A DNA stretch of 64,000 nt. It comes from Winogradskyella arenosi (GTDB taxonomy: Bacteria > Bacteroidota > Bacteroidia > Flavobacteriales > Flavobacteriaceae). Below are positions 42,953 to 52,973 of this stretch, piece after piece. Below the pieces are notes generated by a model. It saw only the letters and a program-made list of their open reading frames with translations. It searched no databases and was not told where the DNA came from. How positions within the stretch are numbered: position 1 is the stretch's first letter; each line of letters starts with the position of its first letter. The translations under genes and the position numbers were made by a program. The stretch covers positions 310,001 through 374,000 of the forward strand of contig NZ_QPJO01000002.1 of NCBI RefSeq assembly GCF_003337305.1. Direction: 5' to 3'.

Positions 42953-43844
42953 GCTGAACTAATTTTTTAATGCGGTTGAAATCTTCTTCAGAATGAAATG
43001 GGATGGTAATTTTTCCACTTCCACTCTTAGTGACTTTAACATCGATTTTATGACCAAAATATTCAGAAAAATCTTTGACTCCTTTTTTAATGTGCTTCGG
43101 AATTTCAAAGGCTTTGGTTTCGGGTTTATCAGTAGTATCCGTATTAAGGTTTTTAATGAGTTGCTCTGTGGCTCTCACGGATAACTTATGGGTGATGATT
43201 TTTTCATACACTTCAAGTTGATCTACAGCACTTTCAATATTAACCATAGCTCTTCCGTGGCCCATACTTATAAAACCATCACGCATTCCGGTTTGAATAA
43301 TAGGATCTAACTTTAACAAGCGTAGGTAATTGGCAATCGTAGAACGTTTTTTACCTACACGTTCGCTCATTTGCTCTTGTGTTAGTTGAATTTCGTCTAT
43401 TAAACGTTGGTAAGACAATGCAATTTCAATAGGATCTAAGTCTTGACGTTGAATGTTCTCTACCAAGGCCATTTCTAAAGACTCTTGGTCGTTAGCAATA
43501 CGGATATAAGCCGGTACGGTTTCTAAACCAATAAGTTTAGACGCTCTAAAACGACGTTCTCCAGAGACTAGTTGAAATTTATTAAAGGCAAGTTTTCTAA
43601 CCGTTATAGGTTGTATCACACCCAACTCGCGAATAGATGAAGCAAGCTCCTTTAAAGAATCTTCATTAAAATTAGTTCTTGGTTGAAAAGGATTAACTTC
43701 AATACTTTCAATATCAAGTTCTACAATATTTCCCACAACTTTGTCTGCGTTGTTGTCTTCTGCAGAATTGATATCATTTTCAGGATCTTTCAGTAATGCT
43801 GAAAGCCCGCGACCTAATGCTTGTTTTTTAGTTGCCTTCGCCAT
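42942..43844 (-). CDS. parB: ParB, chromosome partition CTPase/DNA-binding protein
   Basis: 300 residues. The CTP-binding domain has NPFQPRTNF (box I) and VSGERRFRASKLIGLE (box II), and the DNA-binding helix-turn-helix region lies around SERVGKKRSTIANYLRLLKL. The C-terminal part from about 225 is the dimerisation domain. ParB loads on parS sites near the origin and slides as a clamp. A search by eye found no parS (GTTTCACGTGAAAC-type) within this window. It starts 3 bases after parA. Confidence 0.96.
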   Translation of the reverse strand: MAKATKKQALGRGLSALLKDPENDINSAEDNNADKVVGNIVELDIESIEVNPFQPRTNFNEDSLKELASSIRELGVIQPITVRKLAFNKFQLVSGERRFRASKLIGLETVPAYIRIANDQESLEMALVENIQRQDLDPIEIALSYQRLIDEIQLTQEQMSERVGKKRSTIANYLRLLKLDPIIQTGMRDGFISMGHGRAMVNIESAVDQLEVYEKIITHKLSVRATEQLIKNLNTDTTDKPETKAFEIPKHIKKGVKDFSEYFGHKIDVKVTKSGSGKITIPFHSEEDFNRIKKLVQRDK

Positions 43845-43847
43845 GTA

Positions 43848-44615
43848 TTATAATTCATTTTTATTGATAAGCTCTTTTGCTAAGCTTAAGTAATTCACTG
43901 CTCCTTTACTGGCAACATCATAATTAATAATGCTTTCACCATAACTTGGTGCTTCGCCTAAACGAACATTTCGTTGTATAATGGTTTCAAAAACCATGTC
44001 ACTAAAGTGTTTTTGTACTTCTTCTACCACTTGATTAGATAGGCGTAAACGCGAATCGTACATGGTAAGCAATAAGCCTTCTATGTCTAACGTAACATTG
44101 TGTATCTTTTGTACACTTTTAATAGTATTTAACAGTTTTCCTAAGCCTTCGAGTGCGAAATATTCGCATTGAATAGGAATAATAACAGAATCTGCAGCGG
44201 TTAGCGCATTTAAAGTTAATAAGCCTAAAGAAGGGGCACAATCAATTAAAATATAATCGTAATCCGATTTCAGATCGTGAATGGCTTTTTTCAGCATATA
44301 TTCACGTGCTTCTTTATCTACAAGTTCTATTTCAATAGCAACAAGGTCAATGTGAGCCGGTAAAACATCAACATTGGGCGCATTAGAAGGAACAATAGCC
44401 TCCTTTGCCGTTGCCGTATGTTCTAAGACTTGATACGAACCAATCTCTATAGCTTCCACGTCTAAACCTAAACCAGAACTGGCATTGGCCTGAGGATCCG
44501 CATCTATAAGAAGTACCTTTTTCTCTAGCGCTCCTAAAGAAGCTGCTAAATTCACTGAGGTCGTTGTTTTACCTACGCCTCCCTTTTGATTTGCTATTGC
44601 AATGATTTTACCCAT
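43848..44615 (-). CDS. parA: ParA, chromosome partition ATPase
   Basis: 255 residues. Deviant Walker A KGGVGKTTTSVNLAA (about 10-24) and Walker B YILIDCAPSLGLL are present. It is an SMC-independent segregation ATPase acting on the nucleoid together with ParB. It lies at the head of the minus-strand set parA-parB-DUF5683-dapB. A non-coding stretch of 231 bases precedes it, ended by the terminator of the upstream M16 gene. Confidence 0.97.
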   Translation of the reverse strand: MGKIIAIANQKGGVGKTTTSVNLAASLGALEKKVLLIDADPQANASSGLGLDVEAIEIGSYQVLEHTATAKEAIVPSNAPNVDVLPAHIDLVAIEIELVDKEAREYMLKKAIHDLKSDYDYILIDCAPSLGLLTLNALTAADSVIIPIQCEYFALEGLGKLLNTIKSVQKIHNVTLDIEGLLLTMYDSRLRLSNQVVEEVQKHFSDMVFETIIQRNVRLGEAPSYGESIINYDVASKGAVNYLSLAKELINKNEL

Positions 44616-44789
44616 TTTATCTTCGGATTCAATTTATATCTCGTTATGTGAACTTACGAAACTTATAAGAAAGTCTCCGCTAAGCAGCAAAAACGTTACG
44701 TCTTAGTCTTCTGTTATACCATAATAAGTTTACGGTAAAAATACGATTATTTACGACTTTAAGAAATTGAAGTTGTTAACACTTATTGA

Positions 44790-44826
44790 AAACAAAACAG
44801 CCTTCCCAAAGTTAGGGGAAGGCTGT
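44790..44826 (-). terminator. Terminator after the M16 peptidase gene
   Basis: ACAGCCTTCCC (44797-44807) and GGGAAGGCTGT (44816-44826) form a perfect 11-bp stem. On the minus strand it is followed by TTTGTTTT. It lies 20 bases past the stop codon. Confidence 0.85.
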
Positions 44827-44846
44827 ACTTTTAAAGGATTAGTTTC

Positions 44847-47690
44847 TTATTTTTCAGGGTTATGGATTCCTGTAATATGACCTTGAGTTAAATATTTTTT
44901 GGCCACTTGGTGTAAATCGGCCACTGTTAAATTGTTGACAGCCTCTTCAAAATTTAAAATTTTCTGAGCATCTTTTTTGAGGTAATCGGCATCTTTTAAT
45001 TGTCTTACCCAATAACGGTTGGTTTTTAAATCTTCTTTGTAATCTAGAATTTGGGCTTTTTTTACTTTTTCTAAGTCCTTTGGTGTTGGGCCATCTTTTA
45101 TTAATTGGTCTACCTCATTTAAGGTTGCTGCAATAAGTTTATCTACATTTTCTGGCCCACACGGAAAACTAATATTAAACCTATACCAGTCGTAAGGCAT
45201 ATGGCTGATGCTTGCACTAGCGCCTGCACCATAAACCCCACCTTCTTCTTCACGTAATTTTTCAATTAATTTAATGGTTAACACTTCAGCTAAACTCTTT
45301 AAAGCATGGGCTTCCTTTTCATTGTAAGCTGTAGGGCCGTGATAGGTAATACGTACGGAACTTTTAGGGTCTTCCCCTTTTTCGATAACCTTTTTATGGC
45401 TTCCTGTAAGTGGTCTATAATCACTTATTTTATAGGTTTCATTTCGGTTTATAGCGGGTAAGCTAGCTAAATAGGTTTCGGCTAAATTTGCTAATTTCTC
45501 CTCATCAATATTGCCCACAAAATAGAAGTGGAAGTCACTAGCATCGGCAAAGCGTTCGTTATATTTTTCGTAAGCTAGACTATAATTGGCCTTATCCATA
45601 GCTTCGGCAGTAGGGAATCCTGTATATCTTGGATTTTTACCATAGATAAATTCTGAAAGTCGATCTTGAAAGTAAAACTGTGGACTCGATAAAAGGTTTC
45701 CTAAAAATGCTTTTTGCTTTTCTACATAACTTTTAAAAGCCTTTTCATCTTTATTAAGCGCCGTAAAGTAAAGGTGTGTGAGCTGAAATAGAGTTTCTAT
45801 ATCTTTAGGCGTAGTGTTCCCTGTAAAGCCTTCGCTGTACGTCCCAATAGAGGGTCTCACATTTGCAATTTTACCTGACATCATTTTACCTAATTCTACT
45901 TTGTTAAAGCCGTTTACACCAGCTTCTGTAAGACCACCGTTGGCATTAACAGTGGCTTTATAGTCTTCAGTACTATAAAGTGAGGTACCGCCATAGCTGA
46001 AGGCTTCAAATAAAATTTCATCATTTTTAAAATCTGTTTTTTTGTAGGTCACGGTGGCGCCATTGCTAAGTTTTAAGGTGGTAGTTCCTAAAATAGCATC
46101 AGTTTTAGAGTCTGTAATTTGGCCTTTTTTAGGCATTTCTGAGAGTAAAGATGTGGCGACCGTTTTGTCTTCATAAGGTTTCAGTTCCATCGTTTTTACC
46201 GTGTCTAATAATTCTAGAACTTCGGCTTCGGTTACCTTTTTAAGATCTTCTTTCTCTGGCCCTGTCATAATAACAACCCGGTTATCTTCTTTAATGTAAC
46301 TATTAATCAGTGCATTTACTTCTTCTAAGGTAATGGTTGGAAGTTGCGAGTTCATAAAAGCATAACGCCAATCCATACTAGGAATAGGATTTTGTTCTAA
46401 ATAATGATCGACATAGCGCCCAACAATACGATTAGATTCCATTTTATCTCTGTCCTTATAGGCACGTTCCATATTGGCAATTAAATCTTTTTTTGCACGC
46501 TTAAATTCTTCTTGAAAAAATCCATGCTGACGTACACGTTCATTTTCAATTAATAAGGTTTTTAAGGCTTCTAATTGTCCTGTTGGACTGGTCATTGCGG
46601 TAGACTGAAAAGCATTTTTTGTGCGGGCATAGGTGCCGCCATAATAGGTGAAACCGTAAACGAATGGTGGGTTGTCACCGTTTCTTAATTCATCTAAGCG
46701 GTTATTAATCATTTGAGAAAATAAATTCTCGACCATTGAAGTTCTGTAATCCTCATAAGTTTGATCTGGTATCGCATTAACTTTATCTTTAAACATTAAC
46801 CTAACGTTAGAAAATGGCGCTTCTTTATCCGATTCAATAGCAATAAAAGTTTCTTTATGGTTAGGGAGATCAAATGAAGGTCTAGGCTTAGAATTTTTAG
46901 GATTTTTTATAGCACTAAAGTGGGATTTAATTTTTGCTTCTAAAGTAGCAATATCAATATCACCAACGGCAATAACAGCCATTAAATCGGGTCTGTACCA
47001 GTCTTTGTAAAAGCGTTTTAAGCTTTCATAATTAAAGGTTTCTAAGTTTTCTTTAGTGCCAATAGGAAGGCGTTCTGCGTACATTGAGCCGTGCATCATT
47101 TTAGGTAAATACTTTTGCATCATACGCTCATCGGCACCTTTTCCTAAACGGTATTCCTCTAAAACAACGCCGCGTTCATTATCAATTTCTTCATCGGTAA
47201 GTAAGGCATTATGTGCCCAGTCTTCAATAATTTGAAATCCTTTTTCTAATTTTTCAGGATCATCGCTAGGTATGGGTAAAATGTATACGGTTTCATCAAA
47301 ACCCGTATAAGCATTAAGGTGGGCTCCAAACTTAACGCCAATACTTTGTAGGTAATCTACTAATTCATTTTTTTTAAAATTCTTTGTGCCGTTAAAATTC
47401 ATATGCTCCATAAAATGGGCGAGCCCGAGTTGGTCTTCTGTTTCCAAAATAGAACCGGCATTAATAACCAATCGTAATTCTACTTTGTTTTCAGGTTTCG
47501 GGTTGTTTTGAATGTAATAGGTAAGGCCGTTGTCTAAAACCCCTGTTTTAACATTCGGATCTGTAGGAATAGGTTGAGTGGGATTGTATTCTAGTGGAGG
47601 TTCTACGGTCGTTTTTGAGGTTTGCGCTTTTAAAGTAAGAGTCATTAAAAAGCAGAACGATAAAATGGAATTAAGAACTAATTTTTTCAT
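44847..47690 (-). CDS. M16 family zinc peptidase (pitrilysin-like)
   Basis: 947 residues with a signal ending at LKAQ (about 23). The inverted zinc motif HxxEH is present as HFMEH (H92, E95, H96), and the downstream conserved Glu lies in the NERGVVLEEYRL stretch. Two M16 halves are recognisable, the second inactive as usual for this architecture. The protein is periplasmic and probably degrades peptides. The gene is monocistronic, with a strong terminator, between parA and the methylmalonyl-CoA mutase set. Confidence 0.94.
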   Translation of the reverse strand: MKKLVLNSILSFCFLMTLTLKAQTSKTTVEPPLEYNPTQPIPTDPNVKTGVLDNGLTYYIQNNPKPENKVELRLVINAGSILETEDQLGLAHFMEHMNFNGTKNFKKNELVDYLQSIGVKFGAHLNAYTGFDETVYILPIPSDDPEKLEKGFQIIEDWAHNALLTDEEIDNERGVVLEEYRLGKGADERMMQKYLPKMMHGSMYAERLPIGTKENLETFNYESLKRFYKDWYRPDLMAVIAVGDIDIATLEAKIKSHFSAIKNPKNSKPRPSFDLPNHKETFIAIESDKEAPFSNVRLMFKDKVNAIPDQTYEDYRTSMVENLFSQMINNRLDELRNGDNPPFVYGFTYYGGTYARTKNAFQSTAMTSPTGQLEALKTLLIENERVRQHGFFQEEFKRAKKDLIANMERAYKDRDKMESNRIVGRYVDHYLEQNPIPSMDWRYAFMNSQLPTITLEEVNALINSYIKEDNRVVIMTGPEKEDLKKVTEAEVLELLDTVKTMELKPYEDKTVATSLLSEMPKKGQITDSKTDAILGTTTLKLSNGATVTYKKTDFKNDEILFEAFSYGGTSLYSTEDYKATVNANGGLTEAGVNGFNKVELGKMMSGKIANVRPSIGTYSEGFTGNTTPKDIETLFQLTHLYFTALNKDEKAFKSYVEKQKAFLGNLLSSPQFYFQDRLSEFIYGKNPRYTGFPTAEAMDKANYSLAYEKYNERFADASDFHFYFVGNIDEEKLANLAETYLASLPAINRNETYKISDYRPLTGSHKKVIEKGEDPKSSVRITYHGPTAYNEKEAHALKSLAEVLTIKLIEKLREEEGGVYGAGASASISHMPYDWYRFNISFPCGPENVDKLIAATLNEVDQLIKDGPTPKDLEKVKKAQILDYKEDLKTNRYWVRQLKDADYLKKDAQKILNFEEAVNNLTVADLHQVAKKYLTQGHITGIHNPEK

Positions 47691-48007
47691 TGATTGATGG
47701 TTTAAATGAATACTTTATGAAGTTCTAAATTATGTATAATTTACTGTTAATTAAAAGATTAACGTAAATTTAACGGAAAGTTTTTTTAAAATTTAGGGCT
47801 TCGGAATTGACTTTGGGTGGGATAAAATGAGTGTGAACTAACCCTGTAATTTCTTTTGGTTTGTCGTTCTTTTTTACGGCGAAACTCTACGGTATTGTGC
47901 GGTTTTAAAGGGTAGGGCATTTCCGAAGAGAATGACCACATTAGGAAATTCTCTTCGGAAAATACTAGTAAAATTTAAAGCTTAATTTTATTAAACGTGA
48001 ATTGGGA
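47691..48007. other. Gene-free stretch between mutase and M16 genes
   Basis: 317 bases. It holds the perfect 13-bp inverted repeat at 47921-47960. No open frame or promoter box worth reporting otherwise. Confidence 0.5.
47921..47960 (-). terminator. Hairpin after the methylmalonyl-CoA mutase operon
   Basis: TTCCGAAGAGAAT (47921-47933) and ATTCTCTTCGGAA (47948-47960) form a perfect 13-bp stem with a 14-base loop. There is no T run after it on either strand, so it may be a structure or Rho-linked end and not a classical terminator. Confidence 0.45.
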
Positions 48008-50131
48008 TTAGGCCATAAGAATTTCTAGAATCTCAATAGCGGCATCACTAATTTTAGTCCCAGGACCATAAACAGCTACCGCACCCGCATCATAAAGATA
48101 TTGGTAATCTTGTTTAGGGATAACTCCACCCACAATAACCATGATATCCTCACGACCGTAGGTTTTAAGTTCGGCGATGACCTGTGGTACAAGGGTTTTA
48201 TGTCCGGCAGCTAAAGAAGAAATTCCTAAAATATGAACATCGTTTTCAATGGCTTGTTTCGCGGCTTCTTTAGGGGTTTGAAATAGTGGTCCAATATCCA
48301 CATCAAAACCAACATCGGCATAACTTGTTGCAATTACTTTTGCTCCTCTATCGTGGCCATCTTGTCCCATTTTGGCAATCATTATACGAGGTCTACGGCC
48401 ATCTCGAGCTGCAAACTCATCGGCTAAGTCTTTTGCTTTTTGGAAACTTTTATCGTCTTTAATTTCTTTACTATACACGCCTGAAAAGGATTTAATTTGT
48501 GCTTTATACCTACCGAATTCCGCTTCTAAAGCATCACTGATTTCTCCTAAAGTGGCTCTTTTTCTTGCGGCATCTATGGCTAAAGCTAATAAATTTTCCT
48601 GACCTGTTTTAGCGGCATGAGTTAATTTTTCTAAGGCCTTATTAACGGCTTCCGTTTCGCGTTCCGCTTTAATTGTATTTAAACGTTCTATTTGTTGCAA
48701 TCTAACAGATTGGTTATCGACCTCTAAAGTAGAAATAGGATCTTCTTCAGAAAGACGGTACTTATTAACGCCAACAATAATATCTTGGGCAGAGTCAATT
48801 CGGGCTTGTTTTCTTGCCGCAGCTTCTTCAATACGTAGTTTTGGAATTCCCGCTTCAATAGCCTTGGTCATACCACCTAAAGCTTCCACTTCTTCAATTA
48901 ATGCCCAGGCTTTTTCTGCAATATCAGCCGTTAGTTTTTCAACATAATAACTTCCTGCCCAAGGGTCTACCGTTTTTGTAATATGGGTTTCTTCTTGAAG
49001 GTAAATTTGCGTATTTCTTGCAATTCGAGCAGAGAAATCTGTAGGCAAGGCGATGGCCTCATCTAAGGCATTGGTATGTAAACTTTGCGTCCCTCCAAAG
49101 GCTGCTGCGGAGGCTTCAATACAGGTACGAGCCACATTATTAAAAGGGTCTTGCTCAGTTAAACTCCAGCCAGAGGTCTGGCAATGGGTTCTTAAGGCTA
49201 GCGATTTTTGATTTTTGGGTTGAAAGGGTTTTACCAACTTGGCCCAAAGCATTCTAGCGGCTCTCATTTTTGCTATTTCCATAAAATGATTCATGCCAAT
49301 AGCCCAAAAGAAAGAGAGGCGAGGTGCAAAGGTGTCTATATCCATACCGGCGTCTAACCCTTTTCTAATATATTCTATACCATCGGCCAAAGTATAAGCC
49401 AATTCTATATCGCAGGTGGCACCGGCTTCTTGCATATGATAGCCCGAAATACTAATGCTATTAAATTTAGGCATGTTCTGACTGGTGTATTCAAAAATGT
49501 CAGAGATAATTTTCATAGATGGTGTTGGCGGATAGATATAGGTGTTTCGCACCATAAATTCCTTGAGGATATCATTTTGAATGGTTCCGGAGAGGGCTTT
49601 CATGTCAACTCCTTGTTCTTCTGCAGCCACGATATAAAAGGCCATGATAGGAAGAACGGCTCCGTTCATGGTCATGGAAACCGACATTTTATCGAGAGGA
49701 ATTTGATCGAAAAGAATTTTCATATCCTCTACAGAATCTATAGCGACTCCGGCTTTACCAACATCACCAACCACACGCTCATGATCGGAGTCGTAACCCC
49801 GATGTGTTGCCAAATCAAAAGCCACAGACAATCCTTTTTGTCCGGCCGCAAGATTACGTCTGTAAAACGCATTACTCTCTTCTGCGGTTGAAAATCCAGC
49901 ATATTGTCTTATGGTCCAAGGTCGTCTTACATACATAGTGGAATATGGTCCTCTTAAATTTGGCGCGATACCCGCTACAAAATTAAGATGGTCTAAATCC
50001 TTAAGATCCGCCTTGGTATACGTTGACTTAATGTAAATATCTTCAGCCGTTTTAAAATCTTGAGATGAATCTTGCGTCAAAGATGGAGCTTCGGTGTTAA
50101 GCGTAATATGTTGAAGGTTTTTTCTTGACAT
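48008..50131 (-). CDS. scpA: Methylmalonyl-CoA mutase, large (catalytic) subunit
   Basis: 707 residues, the usual length. The TIM-barrel half contains [19 protein letters not shown] and the substrate-binding [15 protein letters not shown]. The C-terminal B12-binding domain has [15 protein letters not shown] (DxHxxG motif, about residue 592-600). It converts methylmalonyl-CoA to succinyl-CoA with adenosylcobalamin, for propionate and branched-chain amino acid metabolism. It is 54 bases behind the small-subunit gene. Confidence 0.97.
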   Translation of the reverse strand: MSRKNLQHITLNTEAPSLTQDSSQDFKTAEDIYIKSTYTKADLKDLDHLNFVAGIAPNLRGPYSTMYVRRPWTIRQYAGFSTAEESNAFYRRNLAAGQKGLSVAFDLATHRGYDSDHERVVGDVGKAGVAIDSVEDMKILFDQIPLDKMSVSMTMNGAVLPIMAFYIVAAEEQGVDMKALSGTIQNDILKEFMVRNTYIYPPTPSMKIISDIFEYTSQNMPKFNSISISGYHMQEAGATCDIELAYTLADGIEYIRKGLDAGMDIDTFAPRLSFFWAIGMNHFMEIAKMRAARMLWAKLVKPFQPKNQKSLALRTHCQTSGWSLTEQDPFNNVARTCIEASAAAFGGTQSLHTNALDEAIALPTDFSARIARNTQIYLQEETHITKTVDPWAGSYYVEKLTADIAEKAWALIEEVEALGGMTKAIEAGIPKLRIEEAAARKQARIDSAQDIIVGVNKYRLSEEDPISTLEVDNQSVRLQQIERLNTIKAERETEAVNKALEKLTHAAKTGQENLLALAIDAARKRATLGEISDALEAEFGRYKAQIKSFSGVYSKEIKDDKSFQKAKDLADEFAARDGRRPRIMIAKMGQDGHDRGAKVIATSYADVGFDVDIGPLFQTPKEAAKQAIENDVHILGISSLAAGHKTLVPQVIAELKTYGREDIMVIVGGVIPKQDYQYLYDAGAVAVYGPGTKISDAAIEILEILMA

Positions 50132-50185
50132 AAGAGGAGTTATTTTTTAATACAATGGTAACTAAAGCTGTTCTGGTCTTTAGTC

Positions 50186-51550
50186 TTATTCTTTATGGAG
50201 ACGGTTTATTTCTAAGGCTTCAGCAAGTCGTTTCTGGATCACAGGTTCTATTAAAGTCTTGCGTTTTTCAACCTTAAGAAAGGGCTGTTTTTCAAGATTG
50301 TTTTTCATCTTGTCGTCCCAATTAGGATGCTTGTTCGTCCCCAATAATACAAGGGTTTCGGCATTAAAATCGGCCTGTTCCTTTGCAGCACTTTCTTTAA
50401 TCTTTCTTTGGATGGTGCCTTCTTTTAATTGCTTTAAAAATCCGCCATTGGCTTCTAAAGTTTTAAATATTCCGAGGGCATTTTCAGCAAGTTGTGTCGT
50501 TAATCGTTCTATATAATAAGCACCATCAGCAGGGTTATTCACCTTATCTAAATAGCTTTCATTTTTTAAAATTAGCAGTTGGTTTCTCGCTATACGTTCG
50601 CCAAATTCATTGGAATGGTGAAAAAGCGCATCATAAGCCGTGTTATAAACCACATCAGCACCACCCAAAACTGCACTCATACACTCTGTAGTGGTACGTA
50701 ACATGTTCACGTTATAATCATAAATCGTTTTGTTACGAAGGCTAGGGGTAGCCGTGATGGCGCAATTGGTATTAACGTCATAGGCTTTGGCTAAACTTTC
50801 CCAAAGTTGACGCAGTGCTCTAATTTTTGCCATTTCAAAGAAATAATTAGAGCCCACAGCCACATGGAATCTTACATCGAGCTTTTGTTTTTCTTCTACG
50901 TTAAGTACAGTATCCAAATGGTTTAGGTATTCATTGGCATGGGCAAGCCCGTAAGCCAACTGTTGTACCATAGTAGCACCGGCATTTTGGTAGGTTTCAA
51001 GATCAATATTAAGTTGCCCAAAGGTTTTAACCAGGCTTTCAAATTGTTGGTGATCTTTTTTTAAATTTTGATACCAATTTCCTGTCTTTGCTAAATGCCC
51101 AATAATGTCCGTTCGTACATTTACATTGGGAGATTTAGGGCATTGTTTTATAAGTGTTTCAGCGTCTAAAGATTCACAAGAAATAGTAACAGATAACGTA
51201 TTTAAATCTATATCACGTAGAAGATCTGCAATGGAAATCTCTGAAGAAGTAATATGAAATAAGATATGGTTAGCTCCTCTTTTAAGAGCCTCTAAAGCTT
51301 TTGTATTAGCGGCTTCGGCAGCTTTAACCGTGATGACCTGTCCAATTTTCCAACGTGTGGCTTTACTCTTAGAAATAGGGGGTAAGGTTGAAAACTCATC
51401 GGCATGGTAAAAGGGTTTGACGTTGATATCTTCTTTGGTTTTCCAAATGAGGGTATCATTATAGTCAGCTCCTTTAAGATCCATTTGAATCTTTTGTTTC
51501 CAGGCTTTTGAAGAGACGGCCTCAAATGTATGAAATAAGGATTTACTCAT
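50186..51550 (-). CDS. mutA: Methylmalonyl-CoA mutase, small (non-catalytic) subunit
   Basis: 454 residues. It aligns with the barrel half (ARNQLLILKNESYLDKVNNPADGAYYIE) but has no DxHxxG B12 domain, as expected for the short-type small subunit. It forms a heterodimer with the catalytic subunit. Its start overlaps the septum-formation-initiator gene by 8 bases, which puts a metabolic enzyme in one operon with udk and a divisome gene. This linkage looks like a fixed flavobacterial order and not a functional tie. Confidence 0.93.
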   Translation of the reverse strand: MSKSLFHTFEAVSSKAWKQKIQMDLKGADYNDTLIWKTKEDINVKPFYHADEFSTLPPISKSKATRWKIGQVITVKAAEAANTKALEALKRGANHILFHITSSEISIADLLRDIDLNTLSVTISCESLDAETLIKQCPKSPNVNVRTDIIGHLAKTGNWYQNLKKDHQQFESLVKTFGQLNIDLETYQNAGATMVQQLAYGLAHANEYLNHLDTVLNVEEKQKLDVRFHVAVGSNYFFEMAKIRALRQLWESLAKAYDVNTNCAITATPSLRNKTIYDYNVNMLRTTTECMSAVLGGADVVYNTAYDALFHHSNEFGERIARNQLLILKNESYLDKVNNPADGAYYIERLTTQLAENALGIFKTLEANGGFLKQLKEGTIQRKIKESAAKEQADFNAETLVLLGTNKHPNWDDKMKNNLEKQPFLKVEKRKTLIEPVIQKRLAEALEINRLHKE

Positions 51551-51869
51551 CTTGTTTTTGTTTCGCTATACTGTCTTCGTACTCTATGATGAAAATATCC
51601 TCGTTCGGTTTTTTCATATAATAGGTTTCACGAGCGGTACGTTCTATACCTTCATCAGTACTTAATTCTTTAATGGCTTTGTTGTCTTTAGCCATTTCAT
51701 TTCGGTAATGCTCTTTTTGGTATTCGAGCTCATCAATATCACTATTAAGCTCATGGTGAAACAACCATGAGTGGGCATCAAAAAATAACATCCAAACCGT
51801 GAATACAATAAGAACAATGACATAGATGTTCTTAAAAGGTTTAAGATATTTATTATTGAATTTTCGCAT
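51543..51869 (-). CDS. Septum formation initiator (FtsB/DivIC-like) protein
   Basis: 108 residues. A single membrane helix (IYVIVLIVFTVWMLFF, about 15-30) is followed by a short coiled coil (DIDELEYQKEHYRNEMAKDNKAIKEL, in parts). FtsB/DivIC proteins join FtsL and FtsQ in the divisome. It overlaps the uridine kinase gene by 1 base (TAATG) and the mutase small-subunit gene by 8 bases. Which of the FtsB or FtsL-like roles it has cannot be told from sequence alone. Confidence 0.88.
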   Translation of the reverse strand: MRKFNNKYLKPFKNIYVIVLIVFTVWMLFFDAHSWLFHHELNSDIDELEYQKEHYRNEMAKDNKAIKELSTDEGIERTARETYYMKKPNEDIFIIEYEDSIAKQKQDE

Positions 51870-52474
51870 TATAATCGTTCGTTAATAATCGTTTTCACTA
51901 TGTCTACGGCAACGGTGTTGTATTTATTGTTTGGTATAATGATATCAGCATATTCTTTCATCGGTTCTATAAACTGCTGATGCATTGGTTTTAATGTTGA
52001 TTGGTAGCGTTGCAATACTTCATTAATATCTCTTCCGCGTTCTGTTATATCTCGTCTTAATCGTCTAATTAGGCGTTCATCAGAATCGGCATGCACATAG
52101 ATTTTTATATCAAAAAGATCGCGGATTTCAGAATGAGATAAGATTAAGATCCCTTCAACAATCATCACCTTTCTAGGGCGGGTAACAATCACGTCTCCGG
52201 TACGGTTATGTTTTACAAAGGAATACACGGGTTGGTCAATGCTTTTTCCTTTTTTTAAGTCTTCGAGGTGTTCTTTTAATAAATCGAAATCTATAGATCT
52301 TGGGTGATCAAAATTGATCTTCACACGTTCTTCAAAACTTAAATGCGAGGTGTCTTTGTAGTAAGAATCTTGCGAAATAACGCCGACTTCTCCTTCAGGG
52401 AGTTCATTTAAAATGGTGTTAACTACCGTTGTTTTTCCACATCCTGTACCACCAGCAATTCCTATTATAAGCAT
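51869..52474 (-). CDS. udk: Uridine kinase
   Basis: 201 residues. Walker A GGTGCGKTTVVN (about 8-19), the uridine-binding FDHPRSIDFDLL and the lid region RRLRRDITERGRD are present. It phosphorylates uridine and cytidine with GTP or ATP in pyrimidine salvage, cytoplasmic. It is the first gene of a set with the divIC-like gene and both mutase subunits. Confidence 0.95.
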   Translation of the reverse strand: MLIIGIAGGTGCGKTTVVNTILNELPEGEVGVISQDSYYKDTSHLSFEERVKINFDHPRSIDFDLLKEHLEDLKKGKSIDQPVYSFVKHNRTGDVIVTRPRKVMIVEGILILSHSEIRDLFDIKIYVHADSDERLIRRLRRDITERGRDINEVLQRYQSTLKPMHQQFIEPMKEYADIIIPNNKYNTVAVDIVKTIINERL

Positions 52475-52500
52475 ATTTAATTCAAATTTGTTTTATGCTG

Positions 52501-52508
52501 CAAATTTA
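52501..52508 (-). promoter_or_regulatory. -7 box for udk
   Basis: On the minus strand this is TAAATTTG, 27 bases before the ATG at 52474. No TTG at the expected upstream distance. Confidence 0.35.
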
Positions 52509-52529
52509 ATTTTTTAAGTCGTATGCTCT

Positions 52530-52973
52530 TTATAATTCTGAAACTTTCTCTGGAGTAACGAAGTTATCAATCTGGTTTCCCCAACTATTATTGATATAAT
52601 TAATGACATCTGCAACTTCTTTATCTGAGAGTCCTAAAGGAGACATGACGCTATTGTAGGTAACGCCATTGACTTTAATTTCTCCAGATAAACCATACTT
52701 AACAGCCTTAATACTTTCCGTTTGTTTATTTTTTAAAAAATCGGAATTGGCGAGTGGCGGAAACACCTTTGGCGCACCTTGTCCTTCTGCTAAATGACAG
52801 GTGATGCAGAGATCATTATAGACTATTTTACCACGGGCCATACTTTCTTTAAGTTGTGGGAGATCTTGTTCCGTAACGCTATTATTTTGCGCTAAAACTT
52901 TTGATGTTTTTGTGTTTGAGTTACATGAAGCTAGGGTTGTTAGTACCAAAGCTAAGCTGACTATATATTTCAT
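52530..52973 (-). CDS. c-type cytochrome lipoprotein
   Basis: 147 residues. A signal with lipobox Cys at 17 (LTTLASC) is followed by a single heme motif CITCH (C56-C59-H60). The axial Met is in NSVMSPLGLSDKEV. Size and layout match class I periplasmic monoheme cytochromes. It overlaps the sugar dehydrogenase gene by 4 bases (ATGA), so it probably receives electrons from that enzyme. Confidence 0.92.
   Translation of the reverse strand: MKYIVSLALVLTTLASCNSNTKTSKVLAQNNSVTEQDLPQLKESMARGKIVYNDLCITCHLAEGQGAPKVFPPLANSDFLKNKQTESIKAVKYGLSGEIKVNGVTYNSVMSPLGLSDKEVADVINYINNSWGNQIDNFVTPEKVSEL

Noticed and set aside
43848-44846. Search for parS-like sites near parAB
   Set aside because: I saw no GTTTCACGTGAAAC-type palindrome in this neighbourhood or elsewhere in the window, so no parS is reported.
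49430-49891. Open frame of 153 codons on the plus strand, opposite the mutase large subunit gene
   Set aside because: It is fully antisense to a strongly conserved gene, and its translation resembles nothing and has unlikely composition.
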